Position numbers and translations under genes: made by a program. A stretch of 64,000 nucleotides of DNA from Aquatica leii. Lineage: Eukaryota > Arthropoda > Insecta > Coleoptera > Lampyridae. Under the pieces are notes generated by a model. The model did no database searches. It saw only the letters and a list, made by a program, of their open reading frames with translations, and was not told where the DNA came from. Within the stretch, counting starts at the first letter, position 1; each line of letters begins with the position of its first letter. This document shows, in pieces, positions 22,644-32,754 of this stretch. Location of the stretch: positions 20,821,123-20,885,122 of the forward strand of contig CM069435.1 in the NCBI GenBank assembly GCA_035610365.1, in the 5' to 3' direction.

Positions 22644-25536
22644 TTCAGAAGAAACTGGGGTACATTTGAACACGGGGCAGATTTGAATATTCAACTTTTA
22701 ATCAAATATATTATAACAAAGTGTAAATCAATTTTACTGCAGGTGGCAAGCCTACCAGACCCTCATGTGTCCAGCTGTTCTACTGATTTTAGGTTACTTT
22801 CTTGGCGCCAAAGTCTCGTGAATGTTATTTCATTTGCCTACTTTAAGTGAATCAGTGCTACAGTATTGGAAAGAGGTAAGTACAAACTTATTATTGATAT
22901 ATCAGTATTACTTTTTATGTATTGATCTAATGAACAAGGAAAAAAATAGGTTAAGTAAAAATATTCCGCTGAGACAGATTTCAACAATGTCTCAGAGGCA
23001 CATTTCAACAGCATAAAATAAATCGATATTTGTTTGTGAATAAAACAAAGCTTATTTTTTTACTTCCAAACACATATGTTAAAAAAAGACGGGAATCGTA
23101 GTATAATAAGGAAAATATAAAAACTGAAATAGAGGTAAGAGAAAAACCGCAAAAAAATGACTTTGCGGGAGGCGGCTGCAAATTACGGTATGATGGAATT
23201 GTGGTATCATCTGTTAAACATGAGTTTTATTCGAAATTTTCAAGCTAGCAAGTAATTTCAAAACAGCAAAAATCTACTTTAGTGGAAGATGCGACAGCTT
23301 TGTCAAAATTGTGCTATGGTTTAACTTCAGTGTTTATATAAACTCGCACAAGAGTCACTCCTACAATGGTAGACAATGGTCCACCAAAAAGCTTTGTTTT
23401 GGCCAATAGCTTTGAAAGTCATTGGATGACTCAGACCTTTTTTTAGATGTGCTTAAACATATCGTTTGGCATACCAAAAAGACCCGATTCTAATTATCAT
23501 TGATAATCATAAGAGTCACTGCTTTCTGGAGTCAGTGGTGTATGCATTCATTTAAAGCCAAGATGAAGATACCGCAAAATGATTGGTTTTACATAATTCT
23601 GGAAAAATCATTTCCATCCGTACACTTCCCTCTTTGATCAATATTGCGTTTAATTTGGCATTTACAAAGGCAAATATTATTTCGTTATTTAATAAACCGG
23701 GCTTGTGGCTTTTAAACTGTTTAGTGGTCAGCGATCAACACTTTATGTGTTCTGCTGTAACTGATAGTGTGTCAGATGCACCATTTTCGTCCAGTGTTGT
23801 AAACAGTAATATAGCATTTGCACGTGCACCGAGTACCTCAACAGAGACTTAAGCTTAGTTTAATGCTTTTACTTCAGCATTCCAACGTTATTGAGAAACT
23901 TTAAATGTGTTTCAACAAAGGGTAGAAAGGACAGTCGCCCATTCTTATCGAAACCCTTGAAAAAGTAAGACTGGAAAAGAATGTATAGAAAGCAAAGCAA
24001 AGAAGCCAAAATCTGCAGAAGCAAAGACATAGTTAAGAAAGTGAAAAACAACATAATAAAAAGTTTCTGTGCTGACGAATCTGCAGTCAGATATAAGCTC
24101 TGAAAATGTCGCGCAGCATATGACTGAAATCCGGATTAATTAATTTAAATTTAGTGCTGGTAGAAAGTGAAGCAAAATTTTCACCCATCAACATCTACCT
24201 TAAGGTAATCTTTTTTTAAGAAAAATATCTCTCGATGCAGAACATATAAAACTTCTAAAAAGCTTAATTTTCGTGTTTCATTTTCAACGGAGATTTAATT
24301 AAAGTTGGTTATGAATTTTATCCACACGTGATTGGGAGTTCTCAATTTTCTTCTTTTTTAGTTCCTTCTTTGTTACCCTCATGATTCTGAATTACCGACG
24401 TTTTACAAATAGGGCTGCTAATTGCTTTACCCATGTTAATTTCTAAAGCACATCAACCATGTACTCAAAGGTATTTATACTTTAATTTCTGAAACGTCAA
24501 GCCAAGCGGAGTCAAATGCTGGAATAAAACCGTCGTCGTTCTACTACGTAAGTAGTTTCGTCGGAGTTTGTTACAAATAATTTTGGATTGTTCAGCAAAT
24601 CAAAATTTCATGTTAATCGTAATAACGTTATTGGGAAATATCTTCCAAATCTACAATGAATTTTATCAAACTCTTATTTAAAAGTAATTATGGTTTTAAT
24701 TTAATTTATATGATACTGTGTCGTTATCAAATGCGTAAGTAGCTATTATAAGTAACTAATTTTGTGTACTGATAATTAGAGGTGCAGCGACGACTAGATA
24801 TTTAGTCCTAGACTTTGCTGTGATATTATGTCTCTTTTCTTCTTTGCTTCGTTATCTACTGCAGTAGTAGTCTCAAACACATCGTAATAATCTTGTTGTA
24901 ACCTTCTGGTCTTGTATTCTCAACGCTCAATTGGAATTGCGCGTTGGGCCCTGACCCAGACTTTTTCCTTGTAGTTTTTTCTACTTGCGAGAGTTGGGTA
25001 CTAACAACTCGAACTACGGCCATCTCTGACTAGTCAAACAGGTATCGACAATTTACTTAATTAATGTTTATTTACATCTTCATAATTGGTGCGTTACAGA
25101 AACAGACGACATTAGCGTCATAGACAAAGAACATATTAAATTAAAACTTCCTAACCCAGAGATAATTTTTGGAACTGCCAGAGCTGTATCTGCGTTGTCA
25201 TTTAGTGTAGATTTTTCCTCGGATTTTTCTACTTTTACAAAGAAAACACTGTAAATTCATAATAAAACATGTATTTTTATTTTCCTAATTAAAAATAAGT
25301 TATGACAAAATCAAAATAGCCCTGTTTTACGTTGTTCAAAGCTTCCCCGAATATTTTCAAATCTACCCCCGCGTAAAGGTACATTTGAACGAGGGTAGAC
25401 TTTAAGAATTTTTTTTTTACTAATTTATTCTTTTTATTTTTTCAAAATTATAACATTTAATCCCTAATTGATGACATACATATAAACAAATATTGTTTTC
25501 GCTAAATAAAAAGTTTTACCCTAGTTTCCCCTACAG
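22644..25536 (+). mobile_element. Pogo-like element 1
   Basis: About 2.9 kb. The left end (CAGAAGAAACTGGGGTACA) resembles the reversed right end (CTGTAGGGGAAACTAGGGTA), and TA follows the right end. GGGTACATTTGAA words occur at the left end and again inverted or direct near 25370. A decayed pogo transposase lies inside. The exact outer base of the left end is uncertain by a few bp. Confidence 0.7.
23079..25254 (+). pseudogene. Pogo/Tigger transposase of element 1, heavily decayed
   Basis: An N-terminal psq-type helix-turn-helix is visible (KKRRES, then TLREAAANYGM near 23165). Near 23450 a frame gives VLKHIVWHTKK and, after a one-base shift, ILIIIDNHKSHCFLESVV, the DDE block around the second Asp. 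Near 23583-23852 the frame IISIRTLPSLINIAFNLAF and FNKPGLWLLN matches the family block that follows the DDE domain. A final open segment (25101-25254) with IKLKLPNPEIIFGTAR ends at a stop and matches the C-terminus of the element at 32286. Frameshifts and stops are numerous, and the part between 24060 and 25090 is unrecognisable. Confidence 0.75.
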
Positions 25537-25539
25537 TAT

Positions 25540-25981
25540 ACAGTGGATAACACAGAAAATATTGGTTTAACTGAATGCAAATGGCAAAAAAAGAAGATTA
25601 TTGTTGTGGCACTCTAAAGATGATATAATTTAGATTACCAGACCACGTCGGAAGTCAATTCTAAAGGAATGTGCGAATTACCTAAGATGTAAGAGACAGT
25701 CAACAAAATAAAGAAGAAGTGTTGTGTGGTATAATCTTCTGTATGAGATTCTGTAGCTTTTTATATTCATTCCTCTACATTGCTTTCTGTTTAAATTGTA
25801 TCTGTATATGTGAGTATATGATTACTATTATAATTGATTATTTTTGATTAAGAACTGTAGACAATTTAGTTTAGTATGATTTGTTATAGGTTTTTATTTT
25901 CATAAATGAACGGTAGCTACAGATATTGATCATGACGATTTTTCTTTTTAAGGCTATAACTTAAAAAACATAATATTTTAT
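25540..25981. other. AT-rich spacer
   Basis: Nothing recognisable. Confidence 0.4.
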
Positions 25982-26204
25982 CTGTAAATAGCTATAAACG
26001 ACGGTAAACACGTTGAATTAGTTTAACGCCCGCGAAATTCAAAACCTGCTTTGAATAATTCGTCGGGATAAAACCACAACGTAAAAGGACATTGGGGGTA
26101 AGCAATGTCAATGCAATTGTGTAAACGCCACCAGAGTGAACTACTGGACGGCCGTTTCGCTCTTTTGGAGCTCATCAGCAGTAGGAGATACACTCTAATG
26201 TAGT
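25982..26204 (-). repeat. Hammerhead-bearing repeat, copy 1
   Basis: About 223 bp that match 38856-39079 along their length, including the blocks ACGTTGAATTAGTTTAAC, TAATTCGTCGGGATAAAACC and TTGGGGGTAAGCAATGTC. The hammerhead core lies at 26141-26184. No second tandem copy is seen here. Confidence 0.9.
26133..26196 (-). ncRNA. Type I hammerhead self-cleaving ribozyme 1
   Basis: Reading the minus strand 5' to 3': outer stem I strand AGAGTG, an internal loop, inner stem I strand CTACTG, core CTGATGA, stem II GCTC-CAAAA-GAGC, core GAA, short stem III ACGGCCGT, the cleavage-site C (GTC), inner stem I strand CAGTAG, a small loop, and outer strand CACTCT. Every core residue required for catalysis (CUGAUGA and GAAA) is present. 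All helices pair without mismatch. Short stem III and an interrupted stem I are typical of the hammerheads in Penelope-like elements and animal retrozymes. The predicted cut is after the C at 26146-26147 on the minus strand. Confidence 0.93.
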
Positions 26205-27341
26205 TACTCTTGGGACTAAAAAAATCCAATGAACATAGAAACTGCTCATTAAACAAAAATCTCCCATTCAGACCTGAGCAAAATCTATCTAATACGGAAT
26301 AAAAAATATCTATTTTCATACTGGTACTTGTTTTTCCTAAATTGTTTTTTCCTGCGGTGCTTGAAACAAAAGAATCCGTTAATCGCTTGTTGTTTCCTCC
26401 TGCATGCTACTATTATTTTAGGGAATACTGTCAGTTAAATAATGAACCTCGTTTTGAAACTGACTCCAAGTCTCCTTATTGCGCATTTCTCTTAGGGATT
26501 TCTCCACCGATTTGACAAGTTGAATTGATATCTGCAGGTTTAATCTAGGGTTTTGTAACTCACATGATAAACCGTAATTTTTTTATAAACTTGATTCTAA
26601 AACACAGAGTTCTGTGACAAATTCAATTTTCTCTATTTTCTCTATACCACTAGCTTCAGCACTTGTTATTTTATCTGCAGATTAAGAAGATAATGAACGT
26701 AAAGTTTCTTTAAATAGTAATTTTATTTTCTTCGGGAAAGTATACCACTAAGATCAACATGTATCAACTAATAGTTCTAAATGTAACACTGCAAGATTTT
26801 TTGATTTCTAGGCTTCCATAAAGGTTTCATAAAATTATATAAATTTTGCACGATAATAAAGGTCTACGATTTCGCCTCGGATTTCGCTTTCGGCATGGAC
26901 CGACAAAAAAATGTAAAGAAATAAGCAAGTAGATCTTAACAATGACAACGAATGGGAAACTGTAATTCGAGTTATTTTGCACCCTAATATGTAGTAATAT
27001 GGCAAGTTTAACGTACATTTTTTTGGTAGTAATTCCAAGAGGGTCAGCTGCCATACCCTGCCAACCCCCTAAAAGACGTAAGTTCTTAAAAAACAGATAA
27101 CTGACGGAGAATGCAGATAAATTCGAAACTCTCTACGGACAAAACACAAAAATGTTTCAAATATCTTTTTTCTTTGTACCTTTTCATTTCACTGTAAAAT
27201 TTTCTAACAGTTTGGTAGCAGGTACGTCTGATAAAGATTAGTGACAAGATTTGACATAAGCAAACGGCCAAATTATGAATAAGAAAATCACGTTAGTTGA
27301 GATGCATAAAGACTAGACTTGAAAGAAGTCGTAGAAGAAAT
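26205..27341. other. Spacer without recognisable genes
   Basis: The minus-strand open frames at 26827-27054 overlap one another and show no family motif. Nothing else is recognisable. Confidence 0.4.
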
Positions 27342-27394
27342 AAATAAACCGAGGGTTGGTTAACTACTAGAAATCCGTGTACAATTTGCTTGAA

Positions 27395-27585
27395 ATCCCA
27401 TAAAATATTCATAAATCTTCTTAAAATCGCTTAAAATCTCTTTGGATTAAAAAAATCTTTTAAAATCCCGTAAGATCTTTAAAAATCCCATAAAATCTTT
27501 GGAAATCCGTAGAGTCTTTAGAAACTCCATAAAATCTTTGCAATATTTCATGAAATCCCATAAAATCCCCTAAAATTCGAGTTTT
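27395..27585. repeat. Left subterminal ATCCCATAAAATC array of element C
   Basis: About ten units around AAATCCCATAAAATCTTT follow one another at 15-20 bp spacing on the plus strand. Confidence 0.8.
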
Positions 27586-27769
27586 TCACGGTCGTCGAAC
27601 AGTCCGACTGGGACTCGTTCAGACGTGTCAGGCGTCGGCCGCGCAGCACACTGCACATTAAATAGTAGTTTCCAATGGCAATAGTTGCATAATAATGTAT
27701 GTTTTGTATGTTTTTCGTTGCATATTTTTTTTAATTCTTTTATTAAGGAAAAGAAAAAAGGTGTTGAAG

Positions 27770-29770
27770 AGTTAAGTGCGATTGAGTTTTCAACCTGTCC
27801 TTCATGTAAGTAACGGACTTTTTTCCCTTCGTCGACAAAATTAAGAAGGAGTTCATTAATATTGTACTAAGTACGCCTAAAGAGAGAAATTGTATTACGT
27901 TACTTGACCTAGACATAACAAATAGTACTGAAGTGTCTAGTTTTTTTCATGCTGTAACAAATACAAATTCTTGTGAAAACAAAGGACAAAGATATGAAGA
28001 AAATTTTAAAAAATTCTGCTCATGGCTGTATTTGACAGGAGGTCGTTTAATGTATGAAACGCTGCATTTAAATCTAAAAGACATTATTCCAAGCCCATCA
28101 ACAATAAAAAAAAATGATAATAGAGGATCGGGTTGTTTAAGCACAGCTAAGATTTTCAGAATTGAATTTTTAATTAATAACAAATACCCCATGAAGGTCT
28201 AGTTAAGCGAAGATCAAACTGCCATAACAAACCGTATTCAGTAGTGTCCCAAAAATAATCAGTTGATTGAATTCACCCCAAAACTGGACAAAGATGAGAT
28301 GCCAATTCTAAACAGCTTTCCATTTCAATCATTGGAACAAATTGAAACTATTTTAAAGAAGATTCCAAATCTAACTATATTAATATAATAATTGCTCAAC
28401 CTTTAACAGATAAGGCATCTAGCTTTTGCGTGCTTTTACTTATGTAACCAATAATAAATTCAACAACGAAGATGTAGGCAAAAGATGGAGCAAAATTGTA
28501 TACTTGGCAAATGAGATAGGTATCTGTATTGAAGGTTTTTCTACCGATGGCAATTGCCGGATGCTTAGCGTAATAAAACGACGCATTCGACTTCCAATTC
28601 CTGATTCAGAAGTTAGGTCAGATTGGTACTTTGTTAAAGATTTCAGTGATTATGAGCCTTTATGTATTCAGGACACTGTCTACATAGGTACAAAACTTAA
28701 AACTGTTTTTAAAATTATATGTTAAATCCTTCTGACAAAATGAATTTCGATTCCTTGGAAAATAGAACCCAAAAAAATTGTGGATTCCTTGTTAGCATCC
28801 GTTCCTGGCAGCAAAGCTACTGCTACATTTTTCGAATGTAATAACTTTTTTTTAAGAAATGACCACATCGTAATTTTTTAATATGTTGTTAATAATTGTT
28901 CAATCTAATTATAAACAAATTTGCAGAAAAATCAAAAATGACTATCTTTGTGAAAATTGCGTTTATTTATGCAGGAATGTAAGCGGAGCGTTGCTGCAAC
29001 TTCGACGTAAAATAACTTTTTTTTAAGAAATGACCACATCGTAATTTTTTAATATGTGTTTAATTATTATTTAATCTAACCATAAATGAATTTTCAAAGA
29101 AATCAAAAATGACTATGTTTGTTTGTTTGTTTGTAAAAATCGCACTTTTACAATTACATGTTTAAATACATGTTTATTGAAATTGTTTTTATTATTTTTA
29201 ATAAAAATTATTTATAAATATATTAACTCATGTTTGTAGCTTACATTTATATTATAACTTTCATTTCGAAATGTTTAAAGGCTTTATATTGGCATTAAAT
29301 TCAAAACAAATTTCTATGGCTAGATCCGTGGCTAACTTCACACCGGTGCTACTAAGTAGTCAACCATGCAAAAAAACATTTAGGCTTTTGAGGTCCTTAC
29401 CAGTACATTTTCAACCATTTTAAATTTGTCTATGTTTGAGGTACTTCTTCGATTTAATAAAGCTGAGCTCTTAAAGAAAATATCACAAGAATCAGGTATG
29501 TACATATCTTTTAAACACTACTTAAATAAAAATGCTTCCAAGTACACCAAAAAATTAAATGTAGAAAAGTCATAATGTAATTTTATTTCACATATTTAAT
29601 ATTTTGATTAAAGGATCATATAAATTTGCCAGAGAAAGTCACAGGAGATTTGGAAATAAAAACCTCCATATAATACTGTGATTCCTTCAGAGGCTGACAT
29701 TAGTTCCACTCTCGGGTTAAACATTATAATGCCATTTTTTACAAGGAGAGTTGGTTTTTTGGTCGCATAA
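27770..29770 (+). pseudogene. Element C transposase, broken
   Basis: An N-terminal Cys pair appears near 27790 (FSTCPSC). Conserved blocks follow: FKKFCSWLYLTGGRLMYETL near 28010 with IIPSPSTI; FNNEDVGKRWSKIVYLANEI near 28460; GFSTDGNCRML near 28540, which keeps the candidate catalytic Asp; IQDTVYIGTKLKT near 28675; and DKMNFDSLEN near 28735. After a satellite-like insertion the frame returns with SSQPCKKTFRLL, SLTSTFSTILNLSMFEVLLR near 29350-29450. A GT-AG intron (29496-29613) follows at the same place in the protein as in element B. The two copies are clearly diverged, so they are separate old insertions, not a recent local duplication. Confidence 0.78.
28841..29150. repeat. Satellite-like doublet, 171-bp period
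   Basis: The block ATAACTTTTTTTTAAGAAAT with GACCACATCGTAATTTTTTA occurs at 28841 and again at 29012, and AATCAAAAATGACTAT follows in each. A related pair lies at 42557-42760. It splits the element C coding region. Confidence 0.8.
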
Positions 29771-30294
29771 TTTCTTTAGAAAACAAAATTATAATAAAAT
29801 TATTAAAACAAGAACTAGATAAATATATCTGGGCAAGAGAAGAAAAATAAAGATATTCAAAAAAAGACGAAAAACATATTTTTTATGGCCCAAGAGATTT
29901 AATTGCAAACGATCCCTTTTTGTAAAGCGACAATATAAACTTAAAATGATAAAAAATTTAAGGCTCTGAAAAAAGCTTCAGCCTAATATAAGTGTTATGG
30001 ATAATTTTTTTTTGCGTGTTGCTTTCTAACTCTTAATTTAATTAAATTTCTATTTTCAATGAATTACATTACTTTACAGAGATCGTTCTTCAAATAATAA
30101 ATGTTTCAAATAATAATATTACCAAGGTAAAAAGTTATATAGTTATGTAAAGAGGGAATATTATGTATGCAAAAGGCCCCATTTAAAATTAGATTTACAG
30201 TTCAGTTATCTGTTAACCCAATTGCACCCCAAAACACGAAAAAACCCTTTTATTAAGGGTTATCAAACATAGGACAACCAGCTTTAAAATATAA

Positions 30295-30580
30295 GTCTCT
30301 TAAAATCACTTAAATTCCCGCCAAATCTCCTGTAATCTTCAAAACAATTCCTTTTAGTTCGTAAAAATATTCAAAAATCTCTAGAGATTTTTAAAAATCC
30401 CCAAAAATCCTTAAAGATTTTTAAATATCCCTGAAAATCCTTGAAGAGTTCCCAAAATCTTCAAACATATTCAAGAATCCCCAAAAATCTACAAAGATTT
30501 TCAGAGATTCCCAAAAAATCTTTAAAGATTTTCAAAAATCCTAAAAATCTAGAAAGATTTCAAATCTGTGAACACATTTT
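30295..30580. repeat. Right subterminal AAAAATCC array of element C
   Basis: Units such as AAAAATCCCCAAAAATCC, TTAAAGATTTT and AGATTCCCAAAAAATC recur along nearly 300 bp, same strand sense as the left array. They generate a spurious open frame rich in Lys, Asn and Phe. Confidence 0.8.
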
Positions 30581-30609
30581 GGAGAAGTTAACCACCCCTC
30601 GAAATAAAC

Positions 30610-31159
30610 TTAATTGTCAATTCCATATTTTAAATGTTACTACGTCTACAAAAAGAAAAAAGAACAAACAGCATTGCAGGTTGTCTGTGGTTGTAACACT
30701 TAATGATAGATTGAAAAACCATTAAACCAAAAGCAAGTTCTGTTGTGTTTTATGCATTACTGAAAAAGAATTATTTTTAATGTAAACATGAGTAAGTAAA
30801 TACCTACAACTTGTGATTTTGACAGTAAAACATTTTACAACAGTTATTAAACGAAGTCAAAATACCTAACGCATTCTAGTGCAAACTCCTAATTAAATTA
30901 TGTTTCCAAATATAAACTTATTTAACCCGTACTCCAAGTTCCTACCTACATTTTTATAGACTTGAGCCCCAACATATTACTTCCACATCGAAAAGCAATT
31001 AAAAACTAAATCAGTCAAGTCTCAAATACATCCGGGTAATGTCACTCCATATATCAATACATTGCCACTACTTTCCACATCCATTTTTTAATATTATGAA
31101 TGTTTCGGCAGTGTGTATAATACATCGACATAAACAGAGAAATTTAAATAAGTACTAAC
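30610..31159. other. AT-rich spacer
   Basis: Nothing recognisable. If the minus-strand exon at 31160-31345 is real, this would be the start of its downstream intron. Confidence 0.35.
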
Positions 31160-31345
31160 CACTGATTTGTCAAATGTTTCCAAATAGGTATCAGATATTT
31201 GCTTCTCATACAAAGCTCTAGCCAATGATCCCCTAGGCCTGTATGAATTTAGTATCCAAGATTGAGAAACTTCGTGTTCATGACTATCAATTCCAGTATC
31301 CGAAATCCTACTCGAACTTGGTATACACACACTTTGATCACTCAT
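31160..31345 (-). CDS. Candidate first coding exon of a host gene
   Basis: The minus frame starts at an ATG and runs about 62 codons with balanced composition: MSDQSVCIPSSSRISDTG, then SWILNSYRPRGSLARAL and YLETFDKSV. It ends at a plausible splice donor (GTG followed by gttagt). The Ser-rich N-terminus followed by an Arg-rich stretch suggests a cytosolic or disordered N-terminal region; I see no signal peptide or membrane segment. No transposon motif is present. I do not recognise the protein. The continuation exon would have to lie to the left, and I found no convincing candidate for it. Confidence 0.45.
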
Positions 31346-32285
31346 TTTTAAAAATAACTTAACTAAAACATAATTTTATAATATTAAAACAATAATTCAG
31401 TTTGTTTATATTAATTTGCAGGAAACATACAGTACTACAAGCAAGAAAAGTTAGGTTATGTTATGATTAAATACCGTACAATATAAGAAAAATTGAGTTT
31501 ATTTAAATGATTTACTTGTAAAAAGAAATAAAAACTGCACTGTTATTAATTTTCACTCAATCACAACATGTCTTCATTGAAAAATTTGATTAAAAAGGTA
31601 TATTTTGACGTTTCAGTAAAATTCAAGTACAAGACGCCCAGTGGCGTAGATTAACTATCTTTTTAAATTCAATCAAACAGATTAGAAATTACAGCACACA
31701 TAATAATAACTTAAAAATTATATGTATCATTAAAGTTTGATGTTTGTAATTACATAATTTAGATTTTTAAGTATTTATAAGTCTAAAACAAGTTAGTTTA
31801 AGCTATTTTCTCTTTTTATAAGACATAATACTATTCAGAGAATTACGTAGGATAGAATTAAATTAAATCTCTGCTTGAACGCGTTTTTAAATGTATTTTT
31901 GTTTTTAAAAGTGACTTGTATGTATTAGAATTAGTACAACTAAAGTTGTGATGTAAAGTGAAATTAGCATTTAATATAAATGTTTTCTTCAAACATATCC
32001 ATAAACGTTTAAAAACATAAACTTTTTTGGATTTTGAACGACGTTCTATAGGTTCTATATTAACGCATTTTACAAAATTCCTAAAATTTACAAAATTCGC
32101 AAAATTAATCAAATTTGACGACAGTCATGTTACTATCTTCTTTAGAATACTGATGCTGAAGACATCAGATTCAGGCTTTTATATTGCGCGGTTCCGGATC
32201 ATCAGTTCGGGACGTAAAATTAAAAATAAAAATATCCTTAGACGACTTGGTTTATTGTTTTTAGAAAGTACAATTTTATGATCTA
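31346..32285. other. Spacer, possible upstream region of the minus-strand exon
   Basis: AT-rich. No coding motifs and no convincing core promoter were seen. Confidence 0.35.
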
Positions 32286-32754
32286 CAGTAAGGGAGACTG
32301 AGGAGACTATGGACACGGGGAGAGAGTGGACAGATTAAAATTTTCCATATGCAAACTTCTGAACGCAGTCCCAGCAGTCACTAGCTAACCTTTAGTGTCT
32401 ATATGTAGCGTGCTGTGTTAATTGTTGATGTATTTTAAGTGAATAAAAAATCATTAATTTTTTGTTGTTTTTGGTAAGTCTGATGTAATATTTTCGCATG
32501 TTTGTATATGCTTTATCGGTCAAGAAAATAATTTATTTAAACTAATTCTCTGAAGTATAGTTTCAGAGTTCTTTGAAAGTTAGGTTATAGTTTTGTAACA
32601 CGTAAATATTGGCGAGTTTAAAATTTATGGCGCTAAATTCAAAAAAAGTGCGCCGGGGGAGACATTGGACATATGTCCACACTCTCCCCGGTATTTGTAT
32701 TTATTCTGTATATTTATGTTTTTATGGAATTTTAGATTAAATAATGAATTAAAT

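Larger units (their letters stand above)
27350..30601 (+). mobile_element. Element C of the 8-bp-TSD transposon family
   Basis: A 3.25-kb element bounded by a perfect 8-bp duplication AAATAAAC (27342-27349 and 30602-30609). Its ends are CGAGGGTTGGTTAACT and, reversed, CGAGGGGTGGTTAACT, followed about 15 bp later by GTGTACA and GTGTTCACA. It encodes a plus-strand transposase remnant of the same family as A and B and has its own subterminal repeat arrays, built on AAAATCCC. A satellite-like doublet interrupts the coding region. Confidence 0.9.

Noticed and set aside
30441-30725. 94-codon open frame rich in Lys/Asn/Ile
   Set aside because: It translates the AAAAATCC repeat array of element C and crosses the element boundary.
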